Of a stretch of 64,000 nt of DNA, positions 52,741 to 64,000 are shown piece after piece (position 1 is the first letter of the stretch; every line of letters begins with the position of its first letter). Position numbers and translations under genes: made by a program. The DNA is from Neurospora crassa OR74A (lineage: Eukaryota; Ascomycota; Sordariomycetes; Sordariales; Sordariaceae): assembly GCF_000182925.2 (NCBI RefSeq), contig NC_026505.1, forward strand, positions 4,402,001 to 4,466,000, written 5' to 3'. Under the pieces are notes generated by a model. That model was not told the origin of the DNA. It searched no databases and saw only the letters and a list, made by a program, of their open reading frames with translations.

Positions 52741-53559
52741 TAAAACCTTACCTTCGTAAGGTTATAACCGTAAAAAAGACTATTATTATACCCGGCTAAT
52801 CCGAATATATTCCAATTTAATATAAACTACTCCCTAAGGGACGAAGTTTTATATTAAATTCCAAGTACGCGGTAGCCGCGAACGCAATAGTAAATTCAAA
52901 ATCCCTTTTAATAATATTTATTAGCAATACTACTAATAGCGTATTAATTATTCCGAAAAAATTTCACATTAGTAGTATTACTAAAACTACCGATAACAGC
53001 TACCTTACTTTATTAAAAGGGATAATAGCCGACCTAGCTACTACTATATAAATAGAGATATCGCTTAACTACGAATTCGAAATCCCTACTATTAGGGTAT
53101 TTAATATAATCGACAATACTAACTATAATATTAAATTCCTAAAATACAAAGTGCCCCCGGGCAAGTACAACTATATTAACAATATAACAGACGAAGAAAT
53201 TCTAGCGGAACTCGCTACAGAATTCGAAGACGAAGATAGGGCATACAAAATTACTAAAATGTCGGACAGTACTATAAATATTAAGAAATTGCTACTTAAA
53301 GTAAATACTAAAAAGCACTCTATATTAAGACTTAAGACGTCCGAGAATCTACCCGAAAAAGTCACTAATAGGGGCATCTATATATATACGTAAAACTTAT
53401 TACTAGTCCGAAAAATCGAATATATTATTAATAAATACCCTTCGCTATAGGAAGAAGGGGGCGTTATCTTAATAAAAGAAGACAATATAATACGTATACT
53501 ATTAGTAGAAGGGTAATAAAACCAACGCATTCGAATTCAATCTTACCTTTTAAATAAGA

Positions 53560-56000
53560 AGGACCGAAAGGTATTGGACTAAATATTCGGCTTATTATAT
53601 AAGTAAAGAAAGATAAATTAGGTTAATTAGATTACCCTTTTTATCTACCTAGTATTTATAGTCTAGAGAATAGTTAAAGGATAGTAAAAAGGCTGCGTTA
53701 TAATAGACCTCCAAATATTTAATAAAATTATAGTTCCGGACAATTACCTATTGCCCCTCTAATCCAAAGTTATTACTTTATTTAGAAGTAAAAGGTATAT
53801 TACTATTATTAACGCTACGGCCTTCTTCTACTAATTTAGCGTATAGCTATAATACTAAAATAAATTTACTTTAATTAACCTATATAAATTAGAATAATTA
53901 AACATCGCCTTAATAGGCTACTAAAACTCACTAGTATATATATAGAGATTTATAAATTAACTACTTACAGCCTTCTCTACTTTCTATTACACATTTATCA
54001 ACAATATTATTATTTTCTTTAATATAATAAAAGACCATTTACAATACTTAAAGTAAATATTTAATTTCTTTACTTCTAAAAATATCGCTTTATCCCCGAA
54101 GAAATCGTTTATTGCCTACCCCAATATAGAATTACTTAATTTTAAAATAGATATATTAAAATTATTAATAATTAACGAAAAAATAGTAGTTTTTCAGAAC
54201 CTAGAATTTCTAAATACCTTAAAGTCGCTAAAGCAATATATAAACGTATTAAAATTTATTCGCTACTTTATTCTATACTATACTAGCCTTATTGAACCCT
54301 TATAAGTAAAAAAGGTTATATTATTAACCGAAGGTTACAAATCGGGAACAATAATTATAAGTAACTTAACTAAACAAATTAACTATTATATAAAGACTAC
54401 TTTCGTACCTTCTAATATTAAAAAATAATTATTTAAAGCCGTATAAAAAGCTATCTACAAGGATATAAAACTATATTATTTAGACCTAGATAAATAAACT
54501 TTCCTACAAATTAATAATTTATTAGAGAAGGAATATAAGGTTATATTATACTATTTAAAAGATAGATATATATAAATATTAGAAACTATAATTCTAACGA
54601 ATTAAATCCTCCCTATAATATTCCTTAATAAAATTCTAAATAGAACCGAGATAAAATATAGGCCTTCTAAAATAGAAGTCGCTTACTTAATTTAAGTAAT
54701 TAAGCGACTACGTATATTAATTTACTTATACAACTAGCCCGTTATCGTACTTACAAATTATATTACTACTAAAGGTATTTGCGAATAGACTATTTTCGAT
54801 ATATCGTCTACGGATAGAGGAAATTATCGGCTAATTAACGCTTCTATATATTTTTTATAATACAACCTTTAAGTATACTATATTACTAGAAAATTTAATT
54901 TCGTACCGGATACCTTAAGCCGATTACTATCTAAAGAAGATAAAGGAGGCCGTTTAAACGAAACGCCCGTCTTAGATAATATTTGGTTTATAAAGGAAGA
55001 AGCCTATTTTGTAAAAACCGAGGCGTAAATGGACGCGAGTACTAAGGTATAATTCTAAGAGGCCTATAATAAAGATACTAAATTCGGCGCTATTATAATA
55101 GAATTGAAAGGCTACGTAAGTACTACTAAGGTTAATAGTATTATTTCCTATACCGGCTACCTTTTTAAGATTATAGATAAATTAATATATAATATTAATC
55201 CAACCGATAAAAAGAAGCGACTATATATTTTTAAAAATATAATTTATATAATACTAAATATTGTGTATAATGAGAAGTATTACTTCGGTAGAGACTATAT
55301 AATCTATAACCTTAAAGACTATATAATAATTAAAAAGATTTATAAGATTAAAAAATACTTCAAATATTATCTAGTATACCAATTCAACTACACCGATAGG
55401 GAGGCAACTATTGGTAATTATTAACTAATTAATCTGGAATATATATTACTTATAAGAACTATCGCTATAAATTTTATTACGGACTTACCCAAAGTATTAA
55501 TATCCGGTACCCCTTAGTATTTATTTAATTATAATTTCTTTAATACTTTAATACTAGTCTTCTACTATTTATTTAAGAGATTTAAATTAATACTAGGATA
55601 TTCTACTTATATTACTAAGGATTAAGGAAGAATATTAGCGAAGGATTTACTATTAAACAATTAGGGCTTCCCCTAAGGGATTATCTCGGATTGGGACCGG
55701 AAATTTACCTCCTAACTCTAAAAAGGAATATAAACTATTATAGGAACGAAACTATTAATAATAATTACTTATTACCCTTAAAACAATAGTATAGCCGAAT
55801 AATGTAATTAAGACGTTAAGATCGCTATTTATTTCTATTATTTTATATACCCTAAGTCTAACTAAGTAAAAATCCTATTAAGCCTTTAATAAAATATAAA
55901 TAGTGCGTACTTAAACCCGATTAAATCGTCCCCTTACAAACAACTCTTTAACTTTAAACCGTTCGGTCTATTAAATTTAATCGCTAATAAAAATACGCCC
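53560..56000 (+). pseudogene. Decayed reverse transcriptase, RNase H and integrase of the retrotransposon
   Basis: The plus-strand frame shows RT landmarks broken by stops: IIDLQIFNKIIVPDNYLLPL (about 53700), ALIGY-NSLVYI, FINNIIIFF at about 53994-54020 where YIDD is expected, then FTSKNIALSPKKSFIAYPNIELL. The two catalytic Asp are Asn here, consistent with GAC-to-AAC change. RNase H-type sequence follows, then integrase around 55100-56000 (DREATIGNY, RTIAINFITDLPK, IISDWDRKFTS, and a remnant of the YHPQ region). The chain order RT-RH-IN is the Ty3/gypsy order. No part is enzymatically credible as it stands. Confidence 0.85.
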
Positions 56001-56426
56001 GATATAGTTTAGAGCTACCCCGCTTTACAAAACGGCTTAAAAGAAGATACGTAATTAATTATAGTTTTCGTAGTAATTAAGGTAAAGAAGAAATATAATA
56101 ATTATTATTAATAACGCACTTTCAATATAAGCGATTAAATATTCCTTAAATTATATAAAGGATATTATTTACTAGAACGACCTTCCCGAAAGTTTTCTCA
56201 ATAGCGCGTAGGACTATTTACAATTATTAAACGAATCGGCGAATTAATATACTAACTAAATTTACCTCCCGAAATAATAATCCATCCAATTATTTCTATA
56301 ACCTACCTAAAGCTGGTTCCCTAAGGTACAAACCCTTTTAATAGAACCCAACCGCTACTAGGTCCCGTTAAGAATAATTAGAAGGATTCTAATAATAAGG
56401 ATAATAAGGAATACAAAATAAATATA

Positions 56427-56580
56427 ATCCTAAATTACGCAGAGGATAAGAAGTATAGAGGATGGAAATATCTAGTAAAATGGACTAGTTACGGTCATTA
56501 TCGAAATAAGTGGCTTTCTAAGAAGGAAATGGGCAATGCTTAAGAATTAGTGTCGGAATACTAAGAACGCTTAGACGGTC
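56427..56580 (+). pseudogene. Chromodomain at the end of the pol relic
   Basis: Residues ILNYAEDKKYRGWKYLVKW, then TSYGHYRNKWLSKKEMGNA, reproduce a chromodomain core: an aromatic cage of Tyr/Trp residues and the YLVKW strand. It is followed by a stop and a basic stretch. In chromoviruses this domain tethers integrase to modified histones, typically heterochromatin. This segment is less decayed than the rest of pol. Confidence 0.8.
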
Positions 56581-56746
56581 TACAAAAGAGCAAGGCTAAA
56601 AAAGGAAGGAAGGTTTATTTTAAGGAATAAAACGAGGCCCCGACCTATAGTAGGAACTTAAGGCCAAGAAGGAAGTGAGGGTATTTATATATATAAATTA
56701 AGTATATTACTAAGGATAGTAGTAGTTCGTTTTTATAGCCGGCATT

Positions 56747-57027
56747 TAATACCGGAACGGTATCGCTGGCGTTATTACATGTTAGGTCACCTGACTAGAT
56801 GACGCAGTCCAGTCGGTCGGGTTTATTTAATTAAATAAACCGCTCCCACGGGAGCCTACCTACTTATGTGGGTCCTATAAATTAGATAAGGCTTGCGTGC
56901 ATCCTTAAAGTCAATCGACCGTACGCAAGCTCCCTGCTCTGGATTCTTTTCCAGAGCATCATCTTAGACATATTCAATCAGACACATATTATTATCACAA
57001 CGTTCAAATACCCTCTCAACGGTATTA
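56747..57027 (+). repeat. 3' LTR (281 bp)
   Basis: Same length as the 5' LTR with no indel; 246 of 281 positions are identical by hand alignment. It begins TAATACCGG (the expected TG mutated to TA) and ends CAACGGTATTA. Immediately afterwards comes GATGC, matching the five bases before the 5' LTR. Confidence 0.95.
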
Positions 57028-57860
57028 GATGCCCTTTAATAGATTATATCGGAAAATAGGTATTATTAACTTAAATTTAACTTAATTTAAACACGGAGTA
57101 ATAGGGGTAATTGTATATATTCTATATATATTAGGTCTATACTATTAATTCCGTTCTTACAAAATATATTTTACTAAGCCTATTCGATTTTAATTAATTA
57201 TTTATATTATTAAATCTATAGGGCTAGCGCTTTAGATTAAGATTCGGCTTTACTAAGTCTATTAAAACGGAATAGGCTATATTAATAAGGATATAAGCCT
57301 CTTAATTAGTTGGATTTATATATTTGCGTAACCTATACGCCTAACTATAAAACCTTCTTTCAACTATACCCTTCTAATATAATCTTCTCTTTTACTCTCT
57401 TTATTAAATATAGTATTTCAACTATATACAATTGCTTACTATATAATATTTTAACAGACCTATTATATATATAGTTTGATAGATGCCCTTTAATAAATTG
57501 CTCTTAATAAGAATTATTATTAGCTTAAGTTTTATTTAATTTAAATATAGTAATATAATTAATCGGCTAACGGAATTATTATAAACTAATTAGCTATTTA
57601 AATACGTACGAAATGTAATACGTAATAAGGGAATTAGTATATATTCTATATATATTTTATTTATATTATTTACTCCCTTCCCTAATATTTTTTTAACTTT
57701 AATTAATTACTTATTTAATAAATTACTTTTAAAAAAAATTACTATTAGTTTAGGCCTAGCCCTAATTTAGTTTATATACAGCTTTATAGCTAATCGGCTA
57801 GCAGAATTATTATAGAATAATTAGCTAATTATATGCGCGTGGGATGTAGTATAAGGGTAG
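57028..57860. repeat. AT-rich repeat family, several copies including an unoccupied target site
   Basis: After the element the older repeat continues (GATGCCCTTTAATAGATT). A second copy of the same junction lies at 57471-57500 as ATAGTTTGATAGATGCCCTT, in which the left and right flanks of the retrotransposon are joined at a single GATGC. Further partial copies (AGCTTTATAGCTAATCGG, TGTATATATTCTATATATAT, ACTCCCTTCC) follow to 57860. The copies differ mostly by transitions. The 57200-57470 segment may be a separate piece, ending TTTTAACA, that interrupts the family. Confidence 0.7.
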
Positions 57861-58969
57861 TTTTGGTAGAAGTATCCTTATGAATATATCCGTTAAAAAT
57901 ACGAGTATTATAATTTGTAGGATAATAAGCCGTATAGTAAATAGTGTAATTCATTTAAAATTATTAATTTATAGTATTTATTAAGGAAATTTCCTTATAA
58001 TTACAATTAATAAGTCGGTTCTACTATATATATTCTTTTCTTCGGACTATATCCTCGCAATATTTAAATACTACTTAAATTAGAATAATAATTATAAATA
58101 TACGTTAAACGCTTACTTCTTCTGTTTTAATTTATAATATTAGCCTAATATATATTCTACTTATTAATTTGTTTACTATATATATTAAAAGCTGTCGGGC
58201 TACGGCGCCCGTATTATATTTATTTGTAGGATTTACGGTACTAGGTAGTAAGACTACGGGAACGGTTTTATATTACTTCTTAGAATATTTTTAATTCCGG
58301 TTTACTATTCTAATAGTATTTATACTATTCTAAAGTAATATATATAGGTCGGATATATAGCTATAGTAATAAGTAGCTAGCGCGTCGGTTAGCCTATAGA
58401 ATTTAAATAAATAGTTTATCCGGTTATATTATAATAATAAATTTAAATATAATTATATCCGTATCCGGAGATACTTTATTTATTTAAATATAAAGATTAC
58501 AATAGATAAGCTCTTCTTTGCCTTTATTATTTCGTTTAAAAACGCTACCAGATACAAGCCCTCGCTATTACTTCCGTATTTAAAATTGTTAAATTTAACC
58601 TATAAGGAATTAGGGAAATTAAAGATATAAAGCTCTAGAATAGAGAGACCCGAATATATAGGTAGGGATGAGGGGTTATATACTTATATTTAGGTAGGTT
58701 GTATTAATTAAGTAGTATAGGCTATATGCGAAGAATAATAGTAATATAAATATACCCTTTATTATTTATATTTAGTTTTTTATATTCTTCTTTCGAATTT
58801 TATATATATTTTATATATAAATATTTAATATTCCTACTTTATATCTACCTTAGTTATATATATATTGACCTATTCTATTTATATATATATATATTATATA
58901 AGTATATATTAGGTATTTAATTTTAATACCTTCTTCTAAATATTATTACAAATATTATTAGGGATTACA

Positions 58970-59645
58970 ATCTAGACTATTATAATCTAACTTCCATTAA
59001 TCTACTTAAAAACATAGCAACCGTCTAACGCTATCCGGAAATAATATATATCGATTAATATATTTCTCTTTCCTTCGTACGCTCCGGCACTTTATTTGTA
59101 ATTTAAATCAGATTCCGAACCTCGTTGCTAGCGAGCTTTCGCTTTTTTAAAACTATTCTTTAGTTATTTATCCTACCCCCCCCTTTTATTATAGAAATAT
59201 TTAAAACTTTTTAAATAATACCTTCAACTTCGTCTTTAAAGGCTTTTTTTATTTCAACCTTAACGTCTTTAAAAACTTTCTTTATTTCGGCCCTAACGTT
59301 TTCAATAACTTTCTTCGTTTTAATTCTAATAATTTTAATAACTTTCTCCCTTTCGTCCCTAAACCTTACTTTAATATTCTCTTATATCCGGATTTTAAGG
59401 AATCTAATAATATACTTAGTATTATAAGTAATATTAATTAATTCAAGGTCGGATAAGGGGGTAAGGAATATATTAGTTTTAGAATTTATAAAGGAATTAG
59501 CACTACTCGTCCCCAAAGGGAATAGGGTATTAATATTAAATATTATAAATTACGTAGACACCCCTTCCTCGGCTACGGCGGCTACAACCTTAGTTGTATT
59601 TATTTTAATATTAATTGGCGGGGTAGAAGTATTGAAGGGTATTAT
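58970..59645 (-). pseudogene. RIP-decayed coiled-coil coding frame, unrecognised
   Basis: From about 59640 to 59170 the minus strand reads as about 155 codons with only three TAA stops. It contains NSKTNIFLTPLSDLELI, a basic segment (VRFRDEREKVIKII), and then near-tandem 11-residue units of the type KKVIENVRAEI, KKVFKDVKVEI, KKAFKDEVEGI. These look like a long charged helix or coiled coil. Downstream, to about 58970, the text remains protein-like (SFKKSESSLATRFGI, LFPDSVRRLLCF). It may be a Gag-like or other transposon protein, or a duplicated host gene; I cannot tell. Confidence 0.45.
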
Positions 59646-60023
59646 TATAAGGATGAATTATTACTATAATAGTATTTATAATTAATAGTATTTATATATA
59701 TTTGTTATATAATACGATAGTGGGATTTTCTGGAGTATAAAGTTTAAGAAAAGCGCGATTGCGGTAAACGATTTAAATTAAATAACGAAGTAATAATATA
59801 AAGAAAAGATATAGGAATTCCTAACGTTTAATATTCCTCTTATATTTCATTTCTTTTAATTATATTATTAAATAAACTATTAGAATAGTAAATTAATATA
59901 TTCTTTTCGAAGTTTATTTATATATAGGCATTATATACGCCTCATCCGACCCTATTTAAAAGTTCTTAGCCCTAATTAGGGTTATTCCCTAAAATATTTA
60001 TATGCTTCAATTAACTTCCAATC

Positions 60024-60334
60024 GGATATATAGTAATATATATTTAATATATAAATATATTTATACTATTCAAACACCAACTCGAAATTAGCTAGCGTAT
60101 CCTACAAACGGGTAAACTTATAGCATATATATTTACTTTTTTTCTTCCTTTCTACTTAATAATAGCCGATTATACTAAGGATATATAGTAATATATATTT
60201 AGTATATAAATATATTTATATTATTCAAATACCAACTCGAAATTAGCTAGCGTATCCTACAAATAAGTAAATTTATAGTATATACGTTTGCCTTTTTCCT
60301 TCTTTTCTACCTAATAACGGCCTACTTTATTAAA
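60024..60334. repeat. Tandem duplication, period 155 bp
   Basis: GGATATATAGTAATATATAT starts at 60024 and again at 60179. Both copies continue through ATTCAAAYACCAACTCG, AAATTAGCTAGCGTATCC, a C/T-rich tract, and a block ending in a GCCGATTATACTAA-like sequence. Differences are largely transitions. Confidence 0.85.
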
Positions 60335-61249
60335 GGGTACTTCTCTTACTATATAATAGAAACCCAATACCTTTTCTTTTTATTCTTAAATTTATTTTAT
60401 ATAATACTTTTTACTCTTAACCTTCCTCCCTTCTATATACCCTTATATTACTTATTCTATCCTATAAAATTACTAATTCTTTAATTATAAATCCAAAGTA
60501 ATTTTATAGTCGTAGGACTTTATATACGCTTAATTTACTCCCTATATAAACTACTCCTTCATTATCTTATTCCTCCCCTTCCTCTTCTAAATATATAACT
60601 ACTAATTCTAATATTAGTAATACGCCTACCGATATTACCTTTATAGATAATTTGGACGACGATACTAATAATCTACTATTTTATATAGGGGAATAGTTAG
60701 TAGATATAGGTTTTTAGTCGGTATGTAATATATATATTTAATAAGTATTATATATATATATAATATATATTAATAGTACCCTAATTATAAATTATTAATA
60801 GTAAATTTATTATTAGTAGTAATAGTGCCTATTGTATTATAGTTACCGAGGTTAAGGACTATTAAATATTCCTAGTATATTTATGGACGTTTAAGTAAGG
60901 TATTTTAAACTTCGTATATTATATTAGTTAGTATATCCTATAAAATTAGAATAGATTTCGTAATAGTACTATAAATAAAGTAGGTATTAAAGTAGTAATA
61001 AAGAAGATTTAAAGTATAATTGCCTTCGGTCTTAGGAAAATTAATAGTAAAGCGTATTATTAAATTACGTAAATTATATTAAAGTTTCTATTATAAATTA
61101 TATCTATATTATTGAATTGTCCTAGTCTAATATATATTATTTATATACTAACTTCAACTATAGTAACAACGGGCAGTATAATAAAATCTAGAAAACAAAT
61201 AATAATTATAGCGGTATAAATATATACGTAAACCTTAATCCAGTATTAA

Positions 61250-63320
61250 CGACCTAGAACCGGTCTTTTAATTACCTAAAGATAGCTAATATTGGACGGT
61301 TTCTTTTATATTTATAGCCCGTCTCGTTACAGGTTTATATAAATAATTTACAAAGGTATTTACGTACTATAATAGAGGCGTACTATACTACGTTTATAGA
61401 AAGATAGAATAGCCGCCCTAATTTTAATTGTAATAGATATTTTAATTTGGAATAATAAGAGATTTACTATAGAGAATAGCTGTAAGTCTTTTTTTATTAT
61501 AAGTACCTAGTAAATATATTAATAATCTATATATATATGTACTATATATTAACTCTAGTACTATTTTTAGTATATAGGCTGCCCAAAACGGTCTATAAAT
61601 ATAGAATAGTATTATACGGCTAATATTAACCCTAATTCTTAAAGATTGGATATTTATTATTTACGGTCGATTTACGAAAGAGGTACGATACCTACACTAG
61701 TAATATATCGGTAGGTCGATTATATTAAGTAGAATCGGAGGCTATATAGTAAATTTAGACTTATTTATATATATATTTATAAGTAAAATATATATTTATA
61801 CTTCTATTATTAGGGGGCCTATATAATACTTCGATATTGCCTAAGTATTAATATTTTATTTATAAAGTAAAATATAATATATATATCCCGTAAAATATTG
61901 GTCGGTACCCTTTCTTCCTTATTATTAGGCGAGGGTAGTATTTATACTACCCTCCTCCTCTATTTAGGACTATAGAAAATATAGCGGATGATATTTAAGG
62001 TACTATTTAGGAATTTTAGAATATAAATACGCTAACCCCTAATAAAACGCCTTATATTATATTTTTATATATTAATTATATACTAATTATAATCCCTTCC
62101 TAAAGCGCTTTATTATATACCTAAACTTCTAAAAACTCGTTGCTAAGTAGAGGTTAATTAATTAGTAAGTAGGATTACGATCTTAATTCCAAATATAAAA
62201 TAAAATCAAAATACTTATTTAATACGAACGAATATTATAATATCCATTTAATTATTATTTTATTAATAAGTATTTAATTATATATATATCCTACTTATAT
62301 TAGTTAACCCCTTTAGTTCGATAAAATATTAATTAAATTTTAAGTATAGAGTAGGAGTATAGGATAGACTTCTATTTTAAAAAGAAGGAAGAATAGTTTA
62401 TTTATAAAATCGTCCAGGTACTTACAATAATAATTAATAACCTAGACGATTTTATAATCATTTATTATTTATAGGAATAGGCTAATTGCTTCTATAATTA
62501 AAGTTTCTTAGAGATTAATTTATCTTTTAAAATAGTAAAGGAATTAATTAACTTCTTTTCTATTATTAGGTAGATAGAGGATAAGGAATATAAGTAAATT
62601 AATCTACTTGTATATATTTAATATATATAGAGGTATTAATATATTTATACTTAGGTATTAAATTTTATATATATATATTTACTACGATAGATTCTATTTA
62701 GGGGTATAAATTACTATTTAAGATAATATTCAATATATTTATAGAAGTTACTAGCCGAATAATAGAGTGGTATTATATTTATATAACCCTATGTATAATT
62801 TAATATATCCTCGCTAATATAGATTCTAAGTAAGCTATAAATATATTTGAATTATTTATATTCTTCTTTTAATAGTATTAATACTAATATAAGTAGGCCT
62901 TAGTTAATACCTCTAAGAAGAATTTGCCGATATTTACAATTTTAATTAGTAGGAGTATTTATAATATATTTTTATCTTCTGTAAGGTGTATGTTAATAGG
63001 AACTTTCGTAAGAAGTACCCTAAGTTAAATAATATAATATACGAAATCTATATTATATAGGATATATTGAATAAATCGGAGTACTAGGTTCGGATTAACT
63101 ATATATATATAGTATATTTAGAGTTAGTATCTTGGTTTAAGAATAAATAAAATTGCCCTTAGATAGTTTCGGGTTTCTATAAAGTAGAATTGAAGGTTAA
63201 AAAATTGTATTAGAATTAGACTTTATTAAATATTAATATAATAGAATCTTCCTACTTTGAGGAGAATAATATTATTAATAGAAACCTAACTCTATTTTAC
63301 GCTATACTAGGGTAAAGATA
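61250..63320 (+). pseudogene. Long RIP-decayed plus-strand coding relic, unrecognised
   Basis: Several stretches read as convincing protein interrupted only by TAA/TAG. Examples: NSRPNFNCNRYFNLE (about 61410), LKDWIFIIYGRFTKEVRYLH (about 61640), SLFRTIENIADDI (about 61960), NINTLTPNKTPYIIFLYINYI (about 62025), YRNRLIASIIKVS (about 62470), FCKVYVNRNFRKKYPKLNN (about 62980), and SGFYKVELKVKKLY plus SSYFEENNIINRNLTLFYAI (about 63160-63310). Frame changes between blocks suggest introns or indels. The whole would be a protein of several hundred residues. I do not recognise it; a transposon-encoded protein or a multicopy host gene are both possible. Confidence 0.4.
62404..62455. repeat. Inverted repeat, 16-bp arms
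   Basis: ATAAAATCGTCCAGGT at 62404-62419 pairs with ACCTAGACGATTTTAT at 62440-62455 (one mismatch), with a 20-base loop. It is embedded in the decayed coding relic and may be fortuitous or an old hairpin. Confidence 0.7.
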
Positions 63321-63634
63321 CTCTTTTCTAACTTTCGTTAAAATATATTAAATTACCTTTTTATATACTTAGGCTTCATTAATATATATTCTTAAAATTC
63401 TAAGGGTTTAGAATTAAGTAAATTTATATAAGTAATATATATACGTCGCCCTCTTTTTAGAAGTAAAGATTAAAGGAGAGTTTTAAATTTAAAGAGTTTA
63501 AGGATTAGAAGTAATATTAGAACTATACTTAACAAAAAAGGCCCTAGTATAACCCTAAAAATTTATTTTCCCTAAGGATTATTAATATTTATAATATATT
63601 TAGTAATAATATACCGGTTATTAATATAAATAGA

Positions 63635-63853
63635 ATGCCTATTCTCAATATAAATCCAATAATTATATATACTCTATATATATCTAATAGCGCGCCGGTT
63701 AAATTTAAATACTCTAATATTTTACTAAACCTTCGGAATACTAAGGAGGATAGTATCTTCGGCTTATTATATCCGTCTTCTCCAATTCTTAATATTTATA
63801 AGGTTTATACTAGTACTAGTAGGTTTTTAATTATAATACTAATATATAATTAA
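63635..63853 (+). pseudogene. Short intact frame in the AT-rich block, unrecognised fragment
   Basis: A 72-codon frame from ATG to TAA that reads MPILNINPIIIYTLYISN, then APVKFKYSNILLNLRNTKEDSIFG. It has fairly mixed composition for this region, so it may be a remnant of a real coding sequence rather than chance. It follows the larger plus-strand relic and could belong to the same or a neighbouring element. Confidence 0.25.
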
Positions 63854-64000
63854 TATATATTAAATATTTAATTATTATTTAATAAAGGAAAGAAGAGGGA
63901 GATAATTGAGTTTTTTAATTCGGGCGATAAAGGTTAGTTAATTCCGAGCCGGCTATTTAGGAAAGGTAAAGAAAGGAAGGTAGTTGAATTCCCTAATTCG

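Larger units (their letters stand above)
48304..57027 (+). mobile_element. Full-length Ty3/gypsy chromovirus-type LTR retrotransposon, RIP-decayed
   Basis: An 8724-bp element bounded by two 281-bp LTRs (48304-48584, 56747-57027) and flanked by the 5-bp target duplication GATGC (48299-48303, 57028-57032). On the plus strand it contains, in order, decayed gag, aspartic protease, reverse transcriptase/RNase H, integrase, and a C-terminal chromodomain; this order and the chromodomain place it in the chromovirus branch of Ty3/gypsy. All genes are riddled with TAA/TAG, so it cannot be autonomous. The LTRs differ at 35 positions, all transitions. It inserted into another repeat, giving a nested arrangement. 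Confidence 0.95.
39651..64000. other. AT-rich, RIP-type repeat block
   Basis: From about 39.65 kb to the window end the sequence is overwhelmingly A+T, rich in TA, with hardly any intact long frames. CA and TG dinucleotides look strongly depleted relative to TA. Decayed frames are interrupted almost only by TAA/TAG, as expected if CAA, CAG and TGG were mutated by C-to-T change. This is the hallmark of repeat-induced point mutation in Pezizomycotina. Only GC-rich patches such as the two LTRs stand out. Parts not listed separately hold AT-rich sequence in which I could not identify features. Confidence 0.9.

Noticed and set aside
53171-53377. 68-codon minus-strand frame inside the retrotransposon
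   Set aside because: It lies antisense to the pol relic and has no independent support.

Overview
The window comes from the nuclear genome of a filamentous ascomycete, most likely a Sordariomycete and plausibly Sordariales. The evidence is short spliced introns (about 50-140 bp) with fungal splice sites, proteins of Neurospora type (group II G-alpha, spermidine synthase, UNC-104/UncA-type kinesin-3), and a sharp split between a GC-balanced gene region (1 to about 39.65 kb) and an AT-rich block (39.65-64 kb) with the signature of repeat-induced point mutation (RIP).

Gene region, left to right. 1361-3696 (-) encodes an unrecognised 760-aa protein with a C-terminal AT-hook. It is divergent from 4470-5540 (+), an omega-amidase of the Nit2/Nit3 family, which converges on spermidine synthase (5920-7634, -, four exons). 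A gene-poor 6.8 kb stretch follows, holding a 344-bp TA-flanked terminal-inverted-repeat element (MITE). Next come a group II G-protein alpha subunit (14478-15784, +, five exons, one GC-AG intron), a multiply broken and truncated membrane-anchored GH3 beta-glucosidase pseudogene (19091-20618, +), and a 745-aa probable Uds1-type coiled-coil protein with an AT-hook (21644-24060, -, four exons). After 5.5 kb without a convincing gene there are an M1-family leukotriene A4 hydrolase/aminopeptidase (29528-31802, +, five exons) and a kinesin-3 of 1877 aa (33225-38995, +, two exons).

AT-rich region. It contains a full-length 8.7 kb Ty3/gypsy chromovirus-type LTR retrotransposon (48304-57027) with 281-bp LTRs, a 5-bp target duplication, decayed gag, protease, RT, integrase and chromodomain frames, and 35 LTR differences that are all transitions. 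It is nested in another AT-rich repeat family, one other copy of which preserves the unoccupied site. Several decayed but still readable coding frames that I cannot identify lie in the same block: 40.2-40.8 (-), 43.3-44.0 (-), 59.0-59.6 (-) and 61.3-63.3 kb (+). There are also local tandem repeats and a 100-N assembly gap.

The housekeeping genes are functionally unrelated (polyamine synthesis, amide metabolism, signalling, peptide hydrolysis, vesicle transport) and form no cluster. I found no tRNA, rRNA or CRISPR array, and no clear new molecular system. The best leads are the TIR element, the unidentified RIP-decayed frames, the acidic/LKP-repeat frame, the split PH domain of the kinesin, and a short intergenic motif (TAGTGTAC) that recurs well above chance.
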